64,000 nt of DNA from NCBI RefSeq assembly GCF_026898115.1, contig NZ_CP114036.1:9294001-9358000 (forward strand), read 5' to 3'. Position numbers and translations under genes: made by a program. Shown in pieces: positions 43,895 through 52,545 of this stretch (positions are counted from its first letter, which is position 1; each line of letters starts with the position of its first letter). The stretch comes from Streptomyces sp. S465. GTDB taxonomy: Bacteria; Actinomycetota; Actinomycetes; Streptomycetales; Streptomycetaceae. Under the pieces are notes generated by a model, which searched no databases, was not told where the DNA came from, and saw only the letters and a program-made list of their open reading frames with translations.

Positions 43895-44240
43895 GGACGA
43901 GGAAGCGCCTCGAGGCGCACCCGCGCTACACCGCGGTCGTCTACGACAACGACGTGATGGCGGTCGCCGGACTGGGCGTGGCCACCGAAATGGGCATTCC
44001 CGTGCCCGACACGTTGTCCGTCGTGTCCTTCGACGACTCCGTCTTCACCACCATGGCGCGCCCCACCCTCACCGCGCTCACCCGCGACACTTTCGCACTC
44101 GGCACGCTCACGGCCACCGAACTGCTCCGCGTCATGGCCGAACGCCCCCAACCCCGCCCCGTCCAGGCCCCACCCCCCAGCTCGTCGTACGGCAGAGCAC
44201 CGCCCCTCCCGCCGGGGGAGCGAACGCCGGCCGAGGCTGA
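43895..44240 (+). pseudogene. LacI-family regulator C-terminal fragment, frameshifted
   Basis: RYTAVVYDNDVMAVAGLGVA, TEMGIPVPDTLSVVSFDDSV and TMARPTLTALTRDTFALGTL are the ligand-domain end of a LacI/GalR repressor. The natural terminus PQLVVRQSTAPPAG appears in another frame near 44200, so one indel has occurred. The DNA-binding half is absent. It is joined to the binding-protein fragment at 43894/43895. The 130 bases up to the MFS stop show nothing. Confidence 0.75.
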
Positions 44241-44372
44241 ACCGGGCGCCGGGACGACTGGATACGCCTGGGACTGTTCGCCCGGCTGCGCACCCTTCTC
44301 GAGGCCGGTCGCGAGGTGGAGCTGTCGAAGCTGGGAGGGGACGGCGGAGGTGGGGACGTCCGGCCTCGCCCG

Positions 44373-45710
44373 TCAGCGCGGGGACGGGGCCCGTTCCGTG
44401 TGCAGGCCGAGCCGTCGCGCGTCCTGTTCCGGCCGGATGGCGGTGATGGCCGAGGCGCCCGCCAGCAGCATCACCGCGGCTGCGATGAGGAACGCGGTCG
44501 CGTAACCGGCGGACGCGGTGTCCGCCGCGTCGATGAGGTGGCCGGTGACGAAGGGGGCGATCAGACCGGGGAGGGTGCCTGTCGCGGCGACGATGCCGAA
44601 GACGGCACCGCGCTGGGCCGCGGGAACGACCTCGGCAGCGGTCACGTAGTGCAAAGGGATCGCGACGGCGACCGTGCCGAAGGCCACCCCGATCAGGAGC
44701 AGGCGGATGACGACGCCATCGGTGAAGGGAAAGGCGGCCATGGCACAGCCGGCGACACACACCGAGGCTCCCTGTGTGGCACCGCTGGACCAGCGGCTGG
44801 ACACTCCGCGTGCCGTGAGGGCATCCATGAGCGGTGAGACGGTCAGCAGCAGTACGAGGCTGAGGGCGGAGATGGCGCTGATGGCGGTCGCCACCGCTTG
44901 GGGGCCCAGGTTGAGCTGGGTCCTGAGGTAGGCGGGCAGCCAGGCGTGGGCCAGAGCGAGCGCCCACGCGGCTCCGAAGGCGCTGGCGACGCTGCCCACC
45001 ATGGTTCCGGTGCGCAGCAGCCGGCGGTAGGGCAGATGCTGCACGGGGCGTGAGCCGACAGCTCGTGGTGGGCGTGTCTCGTCGAACGGTCCGTCGTGGC
45101 CCGTCCGCCACCACACCAGCGCCCAGAGCAGGCTGACAACGGCCAGGACGGCGTACGCCGATCGCCATCCGAAGTCCGTGATGAGCCACGTGAGTACGGG
45201 CGCGGAGACCAGCGTGCCGATCGCGGCGCCGCCGATCTGCAGGGCCGAGGGCAGCCCGCGCCGCTCGGGCGGGAACCACTTGTACAGCGCGTGCATGGAC
45301 ATGGAGGCTGCGGGGCCTTCCGCGACACCCAGCAGGACGCGGCCGGCGATCAGGGTCGGGACCGCTGCCACGGCCAGCACGGGCAGCTGGGCGACTGCCC
45401 ACAGCAGTGCCATCACGAAGAGCATGGTCCTGCTGGAGATACGGGAGGAGAAGAATCCGACGACGAGTCCGGAGAGGCTGAACAACAGGGAGAAGGAGCT
45501 CGAGACCAGCCCGTAGGTGCTGTTGCTGATGTCCAGCTCGTCCATGATCGGGACGGCGGCGAGGCCGAGGACCGACTTGTCGGCGAAGTTGATGACCATG
45601 AATGTGACGATCATGGCCGTCACCAGCCAGGCGCGGCGGTGGTCGGGCGGACGGGCGGCGGGCCGACGGGCTGAACGGTCGGCAGGGGGCGCGGAGGGTT
45701 GGGGTGCCAT
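44373..45710 (-). CDS. MFS transporter (anion:cation symporter type)
   Basis: 445 residues from ATG 45710 (AGGAGT 5 bases upstream). MIVTFMVINFADKSVLGLAA, GRVLLGVAEGPAASMSMHAL, YKWFPPERRGLPSALQIGGA are hallmarks of the ACS/phthalate-glucarate permease branch. Twelve helices are visible. The C-terminus GFRPEQ-like tail is ordinary. It is the last gene of the ligase-dehydrogenase-MFS operon and probably imports the carboxylic acid activated by the ligase. Confidence 0.88.
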   Translation of the reverse strand: MAPQPSAPPADRSARRPAARPPDHRRAWLVTAMIVTFMVINFADKSVLGLAAVPIMDELDISNSTYGLVSSSFSLLFSLSGLVVGFFSSRISSRTMLFVMALLWAVAQLPVLAVAAVPTLIAGRVLLGVAEGPAASMSMHALYKWFPPERRGLPSALQIGGAAIGTLVSAPVLTWLITDFGWRSAYAVLAVVSLLWALVWWRTGHDGPFDETRPPRAVGSRPVQHLPYRRLLRTGTMVGSVASAFGAAWALALAHAWLPAYLRTQLNLGPQAVATAISAISALSLVLLLTVSPLMDALTARGVSSRWSSGATQGASVCVAGCAMAAFPFTDGVVIRLLLIGVAFGTVAVAIPLHYVTAAEVVPAAQRGAVFGIVAATGTLPGLIAPFVTGHLIDAADTASAGYATAFLIAAAVMLLAGASAITAIRPEQDARRLGLHTERAPSPR

Positions 45711-45851
45711 GGGGACTCCTGCGGATGCGGGTCGAGCAGGGGTGGGCGCGGACCGCCGGTGGCGCCGGGGGAGCCGCAGCGGGGGTGGGCCAGGCACACG
45801 GGGAGTGGGCCCCGGGCAGTGCCGTCTCGGGCGGCCTCCCCGGGGCGCCGG

Positions 45852-47021
45852 TCAGACGAGTGCCTTGACGATGGCGTTCTTGTGGATCTCGGTCGTGCCG
45901 GTGACGATCCGGAACATGCGCAGGGTCCGGAAGATCTGCTCCACCTCGTGACCGCGTCTCAGGCCGTCCTTGCCGTGGATCTGCACGGCCTGGTCCGCTG
46001 TGCGGAAGCACGCTTCGGCGGTGAACAGCTTGCACATGTTCGCCTCCACCGCGATGTTTTCGCCGCGGTCCGCCTTCGCGGCGGTGGCGAGGACCATCGA
46101 CCGGGCCGCGTAGAGGTCGGTGGCCATGTCGGCGAGCTTGTGCTGGATGGCCTGAAGGGCGAGCAGCGGCTGTCCGAACGCGACGCGGGTCTTGGCATGG
46201 GTGACGGACAGATCCCAGGCGCGCCGTGCGGCACCGATCAGGGAGGGACAGTGGAGCAGCCGGTTGAGGGTGATGCGGCCGATGCCGATGCGCAGCCCCT
46301 GGCCGATCTCTCCGAGCAGGTTCGCGACGGGGATGCGGCAGTTCTCGAAGACGAGGTCGCCTTCCATCTGCTGGCCGGACATGGGCACGGCACCGTCCAG
46401 GACACGGCAGCCGGGGGTGTCCAGGTCGACGAGGAAGGCGCTGTACGTCTCCTCGCTGTCCGCCATCCGGGCGACGACGACCGCGAAGTCGGCGAACGGG
46501 GCGGCGGAGCTGAACACCTTGTGCCCGTTCAGCACGTAGGTGTCACCGTCCCGCGTCGCGGTGGTCCTCATGCGGCGTACGTCCGAACCCGCGTCCTGTT
46601 CGGTGAGGGAGAAACAGCAGGCGCGTTCGCCCCGGACGACGGGGAGCAGATAGCGCTCCCGCTGCTCGTCGGTGGCGTACTTCAGGATCGCGCCGACACG
46701 CAGCGGTCCGCCCATGTCGCCGAGGACCGAGTGGGACAAGGCGGCCCCGGAGGCGGTGAGTTCCTCCTTGAGGGCACACAGGTCGGTGAAGTTCAGTCCC
46801 TGGCCGCCGAGTTCCGGGGGCAGGCCGATGCCGTAGAAGCCGAGCTCGGCGCTGCGTTTCCAGACGCTTTCCAGGGTGGGCCTGTCCAGCTTGCTCTCGG
46901 GGGTGATGCCGTGTGCCCGCTCGTAGGGGAGGAGTTCGTCGGTCAGATAGGCGCGCAGCCGGCCGACCAGGTCCCGCAGGCGGGGGTTGTCGTCGTAGTG
47001 GGGAGCGAGGGTGTAGGGCAT
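45852..47021 (-). CDS. Acyl-CoA dehydrogenase family protein
   Basis: 389 residues from ATG 47021, 14 bases after the ligase stop; AGGGAAC precedes it. YGIGLPPELGGQGLNFTDLC, CCFSLTEQDAGSDVRRMRTT, YVLNGHKVFSSAAPFADFAV and RVAFGQPLLALQAIQHKLAD show the full FAD-dependent fold. At the usual catalytic-base site (Y-E-G-T in MCAD) it has IVTGTTEIHKN, that is T instead of E. The base may be elsewhere, as in isovaleryl- or long-chain enzymes, or the protein may be a reductase like CaiA. Works on the CoA thioester made by the ligase upstream. Confidence 0.88.
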   Translation of the reverse strand: MPYTLAPHYDDNPRLRDLVGRLRAYLTDELLPYERAHGITPESKLDRPTLESVWKRSAELGFYGIGLPPELGGQGLNFTDLCALKEELTASGAALSHSVLGDMGGPLRVGAILKYATDEQRERYLLPVVRGERACCFSLTEQDAGSDVRRMRTTATRDGDTYVLNGHKVFSSAAPFADFAVVVARMADSEETYSAFLVDLDTPGCRVLDGAVPMSGQQMEGDLVFENCRIPVANLLGEIGQGLRIGIGRITLNRLLHCPSLIGAARRAWDLSVTHAKTRVAFGQPLLALQAIQHKLADMATDLYAARSMVLATAAKADRGENIAVEANMCKLFTAEACFRTADQAVQIHGKDGLRRGHEVEQIFRTLRMFRIVTGTTEIHKNAIVKALV

Positions 47022-47035
47022 GGGGTGTTCCCTGT

Positions 47036-48592
47036 TCAGTGGACGCGGCGCTCGGCGCCGGACCAGTAGGTGTCGCGTATGGCGCGGCGGTCGATCTTTC
47101 CGTTGGGGTTGTGGGGCAACGCGGCGACGATGTCGACGGAACGGGGCTTCTTCATGCGCGCCAGGCGCTCGGCGCAGAAGGCGATCAGCTCCTCCGTGTC
47201 GAGCGTGATCCCTGCCCGCGGGACGACGACGGCCTTGACCGCCTCGCCCCATTGCTCGTCGGGTACGCCTACGACCGCGGCCTCGAAGACGCCGGGATGC
47301 TGGTGGAGGACGGCTTCGACCTCGACGGCGTAGATGTTGAAACCACCGGAGATGATCATGTCCTTCTTGCGGTCGACGATGAAGACGTATCCGTCCCGGC
47401 GCCGCCGCGCCAGGTCACCGGTGAGGAACCAGCCGTCGCGGAAGCTCTTCGCGGTCAGTTCCGGCTCGTTGTGGTAGCCGGGGACGACGTCGGGGCCCCG
47501 GACGGCGATCTCGCCGATCTCGCCGTCCGCCACCCGGACGCCGGTGTCGTCGACGATGCGTACCTCGGCCTCGGCGAGCGGGCGGCCGCAGGACAGCAGG
47601 AGTTCCTCGTCCTCGCCCTCGATGGCACGGCGGTGGTCCTCCGCGGAGAGGAACAGCACGCCGGAGGTCGTCTCGCCGCATCCGTAGCCCTGGCAGAGCA
47701 CGGGGCCGAAGAGGTCCCAGGCCGCCCGGATCCGGGCGGGTGACATGGGCGCCGCGCCGTAGAGCAGATGGCGGAGACTGGAGAGGTCGTAGTCGCCCGC
47801 GTCCTCCAGCACGAGGACCGTGTTGACCATGGTCGGGACGAGGAACGCATGGGTCGCACGTTCTCGTTCCACGGTGGCGAGGAATTCCGCGGCGTCCCAG
47901 CGCGGCAGCACGACGGCGCATCCGCCGGCGAAGAAGATGCCCATGAGCGGCATACCGGAGGCATGGGTGACGGGCCCGGCGAGGATCTGCCGATCGCCCG
48001 TTCCGACCCGCGTGGCCTGGTTCATCACCGACTTGCGCAGCAGGGCCAGCCGATTGCCGTACGTCTGCACGGCCGCTTTGAGCTTGCCGGTGGAGCCCGA
48101 AGTGAAGTGCAGGACGGCGATGTCGTCCTCGTCGCACTCCACGTCGACGGCCTCGCGGGAGGTGGCCGCGAGGGTCTCCGCATAGCCGGGACCGAGGTCG
48201 GCGGGTCCGTCGTAGCCGATGACGGATTTCACGCCCGAGCCGGGTACCGCCCGTCGCGCCGTGTCCAGGTGTGCGGCATCGGTGAGCAGGACACGGGCGT
48301 CGGACTCCCGCAGGAGATGGGCGACTTCGCCGTCGCCGAGGCGGGCGTTGACCGGCGCGCGGGCCAGGCCCGCCTTGTAGAGCGCCACTTCCGTGACGAC
48401 CAGCTCCGCGCGGTTGGCCGCGAGCGTGGCCACGCGCTCCCCTCGGCTCAGGCCCATCCCGATGAGTGCGGCCGCCAGCCGGTCGCTGTGGTCGTCGAGT
48501 TCCGCGTAGGTCAGCCGGACCTGGCCGCAGACCACCGCCTCCGCGTCCGGATGGTGCTCGGCTGTCCGGCGCACGTAACGCCCGAGATTCAT
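47036..48592 (-). CDS. AMP-dependent acyl-CoA synthetase/ligase
   Basis: 518 residues. P-loop FTSGSTGKLKAAVQTYGN, adenine site LYGAAPMSPARIRAAWDLFG, LCQGYGCGETTSG, hinge WFLTGDLARRRRDGYVFIVD and RKKDMIISGGFNIYAVEVEA, and catalytic lysine in PHNPNGKIDRRAI near the C-terminus are all present. It activates a carboxylic acid to its CoA ester with ATP. First gene of a three-gene operon; a palindromic operator lies 18 bases before its ATG and a TetR gene diverges from it. Substrate size is not readable. Confidence 0.92.
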   Translation of the reverse strand: MNLGRYVRRTAEHHPDAEAVVCGQVRLTYAELDDHSDRLAAALIGMGLSRGERVATLAANRAELVVTEVALYKAGLARAPVNARLGDGEVAHLLRESDARVLLTDAAHLDTARRAVPGSGVKSVIGYDGPADLGPGYAETLAATSREAVDVECDEDDIAVLHFTSGSTGKLKAAVQTYGNRLALLRKSVMNQATRVGTGDRQILAGPVTHASGMPLMGIFFAGGCAVVLPRWDAAEFLATVERERATHAFLVPTMVNTVLVLEDAGDYDLSSLRHLLYGAAPMSPARIRAAWDLFGPVLCQGYGCGETTSGVLFLSAEDHRRAIEGEDEELLLSCGRPLAEAEVRIVDDTGVRVADGEIGEIAVRGPDVVPGYHNEPELTAKSFRDGWFLTGDLARRRRDGYVFIVDRKKDMIISGGFNIYAVEVEAVLHQHPGVFEAAVVGVPDEQWGEAVKAVVVPRAGITLDTEELIAFCAERLARMKKPRSVDIVAALPHNPNGKIDRRAIRDTYWSGAERRVH

Positions 48593-48609
48593 CGCCGCCT
48601 CCAGAGTTT

Positions 48610-48626
48610 CAGAACAGCGTGTTCAG
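48610..48626. promoter_or_regulatory. TetR operator, copy 1 (ligase operon)
   Basis: CAGAACA-gcg-TGTTCAG is a 7-3-7 palindrome with one mismatch per arm pair, immediately upstream of the ligase ATG and in the gap shared with the TetR gene. A nearly identical site with matching flanks (GTATC.ATCT) occurs at 49386-49402. Confidence 0.68.
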
Positions 48627-48700
48627 TATCAATCTGGCTGTCGGGAAAAGTACGGGCAGCGCTAGGGTCAGGTCAACGGTCCTGAGAGAAGGAATCGATA

Positions 48701-49351
48701 GTGGACATGAAGCCCGAAGACCGCCGCGTCCGGCGGACGCGCGCCGCGCTCCGCCAGGCCCTGGTCGAACTGGTGCTGGACAAGGGGTTCCAGGCCATCA
48801 CCGTCGAGGAGATCACCGAGCGGGCCGACATCGGCCGGGCCACCTTCTACGCGCACTACCGGGACAAGGAGGATCTGCTCGTCGGCATCGTCCGCGACCT
48901 CGCACAGGACCGCGAGCGCTTGCTGCCGGCCGTTCGCCAGGCGCACGTCCAGGGCTTCACCGGCCTGCCGGTCAAGTACATCTTCGAACACGCCACCCTG
49001 GAGCGGGACGTCTACCGGGTGATCCTGCGGGGGGAGGGCGACGGGCGTGCGCTGCGGGAGTTCACCGAACTCATCCGCACGCACGCCGAGATGGCCTTCC
49101 GCGACCGGGCGGAGCAGCTCGGCGTGGAGCCGAGGATCCCGCTCGGCATCGTCGCCCGTGCCTGGACCGGCGAACTCATCTCGGTGCTGAGCTGGTGGGT
49201 CGAGAACGACACGGGTTACACCGCCGAGCAGATCACCGCCCACCTGCGGGATCTGTCCGTCTACGGAAGGGTCTGGGCCACGGGGCTGACCCCGGTGGAC
49301 GCTCCCGGGGCCGTCGACCTTCCCGGGGGGCGGGGTACCGAACCCCAGTAG
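48701..49351 (+). CDS. TetR/AcrR family transcriptional regulator
   Basis: 216 residues from GTG 48701 (AAGGAA 7 bases upstream; ATG 48707 is possible). RRTRAALRQALVELVLDKGF, VEEITERADIGRATFYAHYR and DKEDLLVGIV form the HTH. The C-terminal region resembles TetR_C_7-like acyl/CoA-sensing members. It sits between two copies of the same operator, one before the divergent acyl-CoA operon and one before the downstream serine hydrolase, so it likely controls both. Confidence 0.9.
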   Translation: MDMKPEDRRVRRTRAALRQALVELVLDKGFQAITVEEITERADIGRATFYAHYRDKEDLLVGIVRDLAQDRERLLPAVRQAHVQGFTGLPVKYIFEHATLERDVYRVILRGEGDGRALREFTELIRTHAEMAFRDRAEQLGVEPRIPLGIVARAWTGELISVLSWWVENDTGYTAEQITAHLRDLSVYGRVWATGLTPVDAPGAVDLPGGRGTEPQ

Positions 49352-49385
49352 TCACGCCCGGCCGGGCCGACCCCTTCCTCCGTTT

Positions 49386-49402
49386 CCGAACAGCGTGTAC
49401 GG
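49386..49402. promoter_or_regulatory. TetR operator, copy 2 (serine hydrolase)
   Basis: CCGAACA-gcg-TGTACGG, 7-3-7 with one mismatch, lies 45 bases before the hydrolase start. It matches the copy at 48610-48626 at most positions, and the similarity extends beyond the palindrome on both sides. Confidence 0.66.
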
Positions 49403-49446
49403 TATCGATCTCGCGATGAGCTGATCCCGAACGAGCGGAGCGACAC

Positions 49447-50631
49447 GTGACCGGCACGGACGCACTGGCCGACCTCGTCTGGGCCCGAGGATTCACGGAC
49501 TCGGCCTGGGCGCGACGCCACACGACGGCAGGCCGGGAGATCATGCCCAGCCGTCGCGTCTGGCGGGGTCCGGGCGGCCCCGGTGACCTGCCCGCGTCGC
49601 CGCCCGGCGCCCTCGACGGCCTGAGCGTCACCGGCTCCTACGGACGTGCTCTCACACTGTCGGAACTGCTCGCCGAGGCGGAGACGGACGCCCTGCTCGT
49701 CCTGCACCGGGGCAGGCTCGTCCACGAGCAGTATCTGCACGGCTACGAGGCCCACGTCCCGCACTTCAACGCCTCGGCCGCCAAGTCCTATCTCGGTCTC
49801 CTGGCGGCGACCCTCGCCCACGAAGGACACCTCGACCGCGGCGCCCAGGTCGCCAAGTACGTGCCCGAACTCTCCGGCACCGCCTTCGGAGACGCCCAGG
49901 TCGACCACCTCCTGCACATGGGCACGGGGATGAGCTACGCCGGCCGCCCGTACGACAAGGCCCTGGAGGCACAGCGCTACTTCGCCGTCCTCGCTCCGCG
50001 ACTGCGTCCCTACGGCTACTCGGGACCCGCGACCATCCGCGAACACCTCGCCACCGCCAGGGCCACGGGCGATCCCGGTACGGAGTTCCGCTACGAGAAC
50101 GGCAACGTCGAGGCGCTCGCCGAAGTCCTGCGACGGATCACCGGACTCAGCACCTCGGCGCTGATGTCCGAGATGATCTGGTCCCGGATCGGGGCGGAGG
50201 AGGACGCCTACTACCTCCTCGACGCGGACGGCGCCGAGGCAGCTTGCGGCGGCTTCAGCGCCACCGCGCGCGACGTGGCCCGCCTGGGTGAACTCGTCCG
50301 CTGCGGCGGGGCCGTCGGCGGCCGCCAGATCCTGCCGGAAGCGGTGACCGCCCTCGTCGAGGGTGTCCCGGACGGCTACCCGCGCCGCGTTCGCTTCCCC
50401 GCGGCACCGCCCGACTCGCCGGCCACCCTCTCGTACCACGACCTGTGGTGGATCCTGAACGACCCCTACGGATCCTTCATGGCCAGCGGCATCCACGGTC
50501 AGCGCCTGTTCGTCTCGCCCGCTCTGGACCTGGTCGTCGTCCACTACGCCTCCCAGGTGGTCTCGCCGGCGGTCCCTCAGGTCCCCCTCGTGCAGGCGTT
50601 CCTCTCGATCGGCATGTGTCTCAACGGGTAG
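49447..50631 (+). CDS. Serine hydrolase, beta-lactamase class C / NylB-like
   Basis: 394 residues from GTG 49447 with GGAG 8 bases upstream. The nucleophile motif SxxK is NASAAKSY (S110, K113). The Y-x-N motif is FRYENGN (Y216). LHGYEAHVPHF, ELLLHMG-like LLHMGTGMSY and SYHDLWWILNDPYGSFMASG with GIHGQRLFVSP are typical of 6-aminohexanoate-oligomer hydrolase/esterase relatives. There is no signal peptide, so it is intracellular. Sharing an operator with the acyl-CoA operon suggests that it releases the acid from an ester or amide. Confidence 0.86.
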   Translation: MTGTDALADLVWARGFTDSAWARRHTTAGREIMPSRRVWRGPGGPGDLPASPPGALDGLSVTGSYGRALTLSELLAEAETDALLVLHRGRLVHEQYLHGYEAHVPHFNASAAKSYLGLLAATLAHEGHLDRGAQVAKYVPELSGTAFGDAQVDHLLHMGTGMSYAGRPYDKALEAQRYFAVLAPRLRPYGYSGPATIREHLATARATGDPGTEFRYENGNVEALAEVLRRITGLSTSALMSEMIWSRIGAEEDAYYLLDADGAEAACGGFSATARDVARLGELVRCGGAVGGRQILPEAVTALVEGVPDGYPRRVRFPAAPPDSPATLSYHDLWWILNDPYGSFMASGIHGQRLFVSPALDLVVVHYASQVVSPAVPQVPLVQAFLSIGMCLNG

Positions 50632-50648
50632 GGCAGGAGTTCGGGCGG

Positions 50649-51341
50649 TCAGAAGTCGTACGGTTTCTCGGTGTTCCAGTTCAGGACATCGGCCTCGTTC
50701 CAGCTGAACTGCTGCTTCTCGCCCTTCATGACGACGGAGTAGGAGGGGTTCTGGTGGCCGTCCGTGTCGCGCAGTGCGATGGCGAGCGACTGGGCCGTCT
50801 GGTTCTCCGAGCCGTAGTCGAAGAGGTTCACCGCGCTGTATACCGTGGCGCCGGGCTGGAGCGTGATGCGCTGGTCGCCGCCCGGGTTGTCCTTCTTCGA
50901 GTGCGGCAGTACGGAGTCGTCGTCGCCGAGCTTCACGGCGGGGTAGGAGGTGACCCAGCAGGGCGTGGCGCCCTCGTTCGACGCGGTGATCAGCAGGTGG
51001 TCGCCCTGCTGCCCGGCGAACCGGTGCACCGCGGTGACCAGCATCTCGTCGCCGCGGCACTGCTGGGCAGCGACCGATGCGTCCTTGCTCGCGACCTCCT
51101 CCGACCCGCCCGAGGCGGTGGCCGAGTCCGTGCCCGCCTTGGTGTCACCGTTGCTGTTGGCCTGCTCCGCGCCGCCCTTGCGGTCCCCGTCGGACGCGGA
51201 CCGGCTCTGCGCGGTAGCGGCGGCGTTGTCGCCGCCTGCCGCCTTCGAGTCGCCGTCGGCGCCGCCGCAGGCGGTCAGGCCCAGCGCCAGCGCGGCGGTG
51301 ACGGCGGCCAGGGCGGCGGTACGAATCCGGGTAGTACGCAT
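50649..51341 (-). CDS. DUF4232-type secreted lipoprotein
   Basis: 230 residues from ATG 51341 (GAGGGGGAAC upstream). A classical lipoprotein signal (MRTTRIRTAALAAVTAALAL) ends in lipobox GLTAC, with C25 the lipidated cysteine. A Ser/Asp/Gly/Ala-rich linker of about 70 residues follows, then the DUF4232 beta-domain (ASNEGATPCWVTSYPAVKLG, ITLQPGATVYSAVNL, SLAIALRDTDG). Function is not known for the family; it is common at the Streptomyces cell surface. Transcribed toward the hydrolase gene, no operon partner. Confidence 0.85.
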   Translation of the reverse strand: MRTTRIRTAALAAVTAALALGLTACGGADGDSKAAGGDNAAATAQSRSASDGDRKGGAEQANSNGDTKAGTDSATASGGSEEVASKDASVAAQQCRGDEMLVTAVHRFAGQQGDHLLITASNEGATPCWVTSYPAVKLGDDDSVLPHSKKDNPGGDQRITLQPGATVYSAVNLFDYGSENQTAQSLAIALRDTDGHQNPSYSVVMKGEKQQFSWNEADVLNWNTEKPYDF

Positions 51342-51552
51342 GATCGGGTTCCCCCTCGAGTTTCGTGCGGGAGTCTTCTTCGGCGGTTCCCGCGGTGTGG
51401 ACACCACTCTTCTCGGGGCCGCTGACGTTTCGGAAACGTCTCACTCATGTCCCGCAAACGAACCGCGTGCGAACGGGGCGGACGGACAGCCCGTCCCCGT
51501 CCGCGCCGTGCCACGGTGCCGTCCGCGTGGCTGGTGAACGCCACGTGTGCCG

Positions 51553-52365
51553 TCAGCCGTTGTGGGGCCGCTTTTTCATCAGTTCGAAGACCCGCTTTCG
51601 CACCGCGTCAGATGCCTTGGCCAATGAGCCGGAGTCGAAGGGGGGCTGTGGGTCGTACTCGGTCAACAGCTGAATCGCCTGGGCGGTCACGTCGTCGGTC
51701 AGCAAGGCGGCCAGAGTGAGGGCCATGTCGATGCCGGAGGATACGCCGGCCGAGGTGATGACCTTGCCCTGTCGGACCGTACGTTGAGGGGTGTAGACAG
51801 CGCCGTACGACGCCAGTGCCTCCACCTCGCTCCAGTGGGTGGTGGCGGTCAGGCCCTTCAGCAGGCCCGCCGCGCCCAGCGCCAGGGACCCGGTGCAGAC
51901 CGAGGTGGTGAACCGGGTGCGGCGGTGGACGCGGCGCACCCAAGCGAGGAAATCGTCATCGGCCACCATGGCCTTGACGCTGCTCCCGCCCGGGATCAGC
52001 AGGACGTCACAGTGGTCCACCTGGGAGTACGTGGCCGGGACGTACGTCGGCAGGGACCCCAGCGCATCCTTCACGGGTCCCTTCTCGGCCCCGACGAACC
52101 GTACGGAGGCGCCGGGGATGTGGGCGAGGACTTCATAGGGTCCGACCACGTCGAGCGGCTCGTAGCCGTCGTAGAGCGGGATCACGATGTTCATGGCGGC
52201 TTCCTCTTTCCCGGATGACCTCACGGTGCGGATGTCGGATTGCGACGCGGACGCTGCCGCCGCACTGGCGGCGAGCGGCAGCGCAGCCGCAGCGGCCATG
52301 CCGGTCCCGAGGACAGTGCGCCGGGACACGGCGGCTGTTCGAGGGTGCTTGGGTTTGCTTGTCAT
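51553..52365 (-). CDS. DJ-1/PfpI family protein with N-terminal Tat signal
   Basis: 270 residues from ATG 52365. The N-terminus SRRTVLGTGMAAAAALPLAA is a twin-arginine signal ending near SAS. The core is GATase1-like: VIPLYDGYEPLDVVGPYEVL, DVLLIPGGSSVKAM, and TTSVCTGSLALGAAGLL with the nucleophilic cysteine, as in isonitrile hydratase-like proteins. An internal ATG at 52194 begins exactly where cytoplasmic homologues start and has GAGGAAG upstream, while ATG 52365 has no ribosome site. The Tat extension may be a recent addition, or two forms may be made. Confidence 0.82.
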   Translation of the reverse strand: MTSKPKHPRTAAVSRRTVLGTGMAAAAALPLAASAAAASASQSDIRTVRSSGKEEAAMNIVIPLYDGYEPLDVVGPYEVLAHIPGASVRFVGAEKGPVKDALGSLPTYVPATYSQVDHCDVLLIPGGSSVKAMVADDDFLAWVRRVHRRTRFTTSVCTGSLALGAAGLLKGLTATTHWSEVEALASYGAVYTPQRTVRQGKVITSAGVSSGIDMALTLAALLTDDVTAQAIQLLTEYDPQPPFDSGSLAKASDAVRKRVFELMKKRPHNG

Positions 52366-52545
52366 GGCTAGATGGTCGGCCGCGGCCCCACGTCAGTTCC
52401 CGTACGCACCTGGCTGAGCCCTCGGGCCCCAAACCTGCCCGCCGGTGCCCGGCGGTCATCCGCGCGCTCCCGGCCGCTGCTGCCAACCCCCGCCGGGTCG
52501 TTCGGGAGCCCCGTTTGTGACCCGGTCGGCCACTGCTGTTAGATC

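Noticed and set aside
43369..46035. 888-codon minus-strand frame across several genes
   Set aside because: Only its end matches the sugar-binding protein remnant; the rest is a shadow of the MFS and dehydrogenase genes in another frame.
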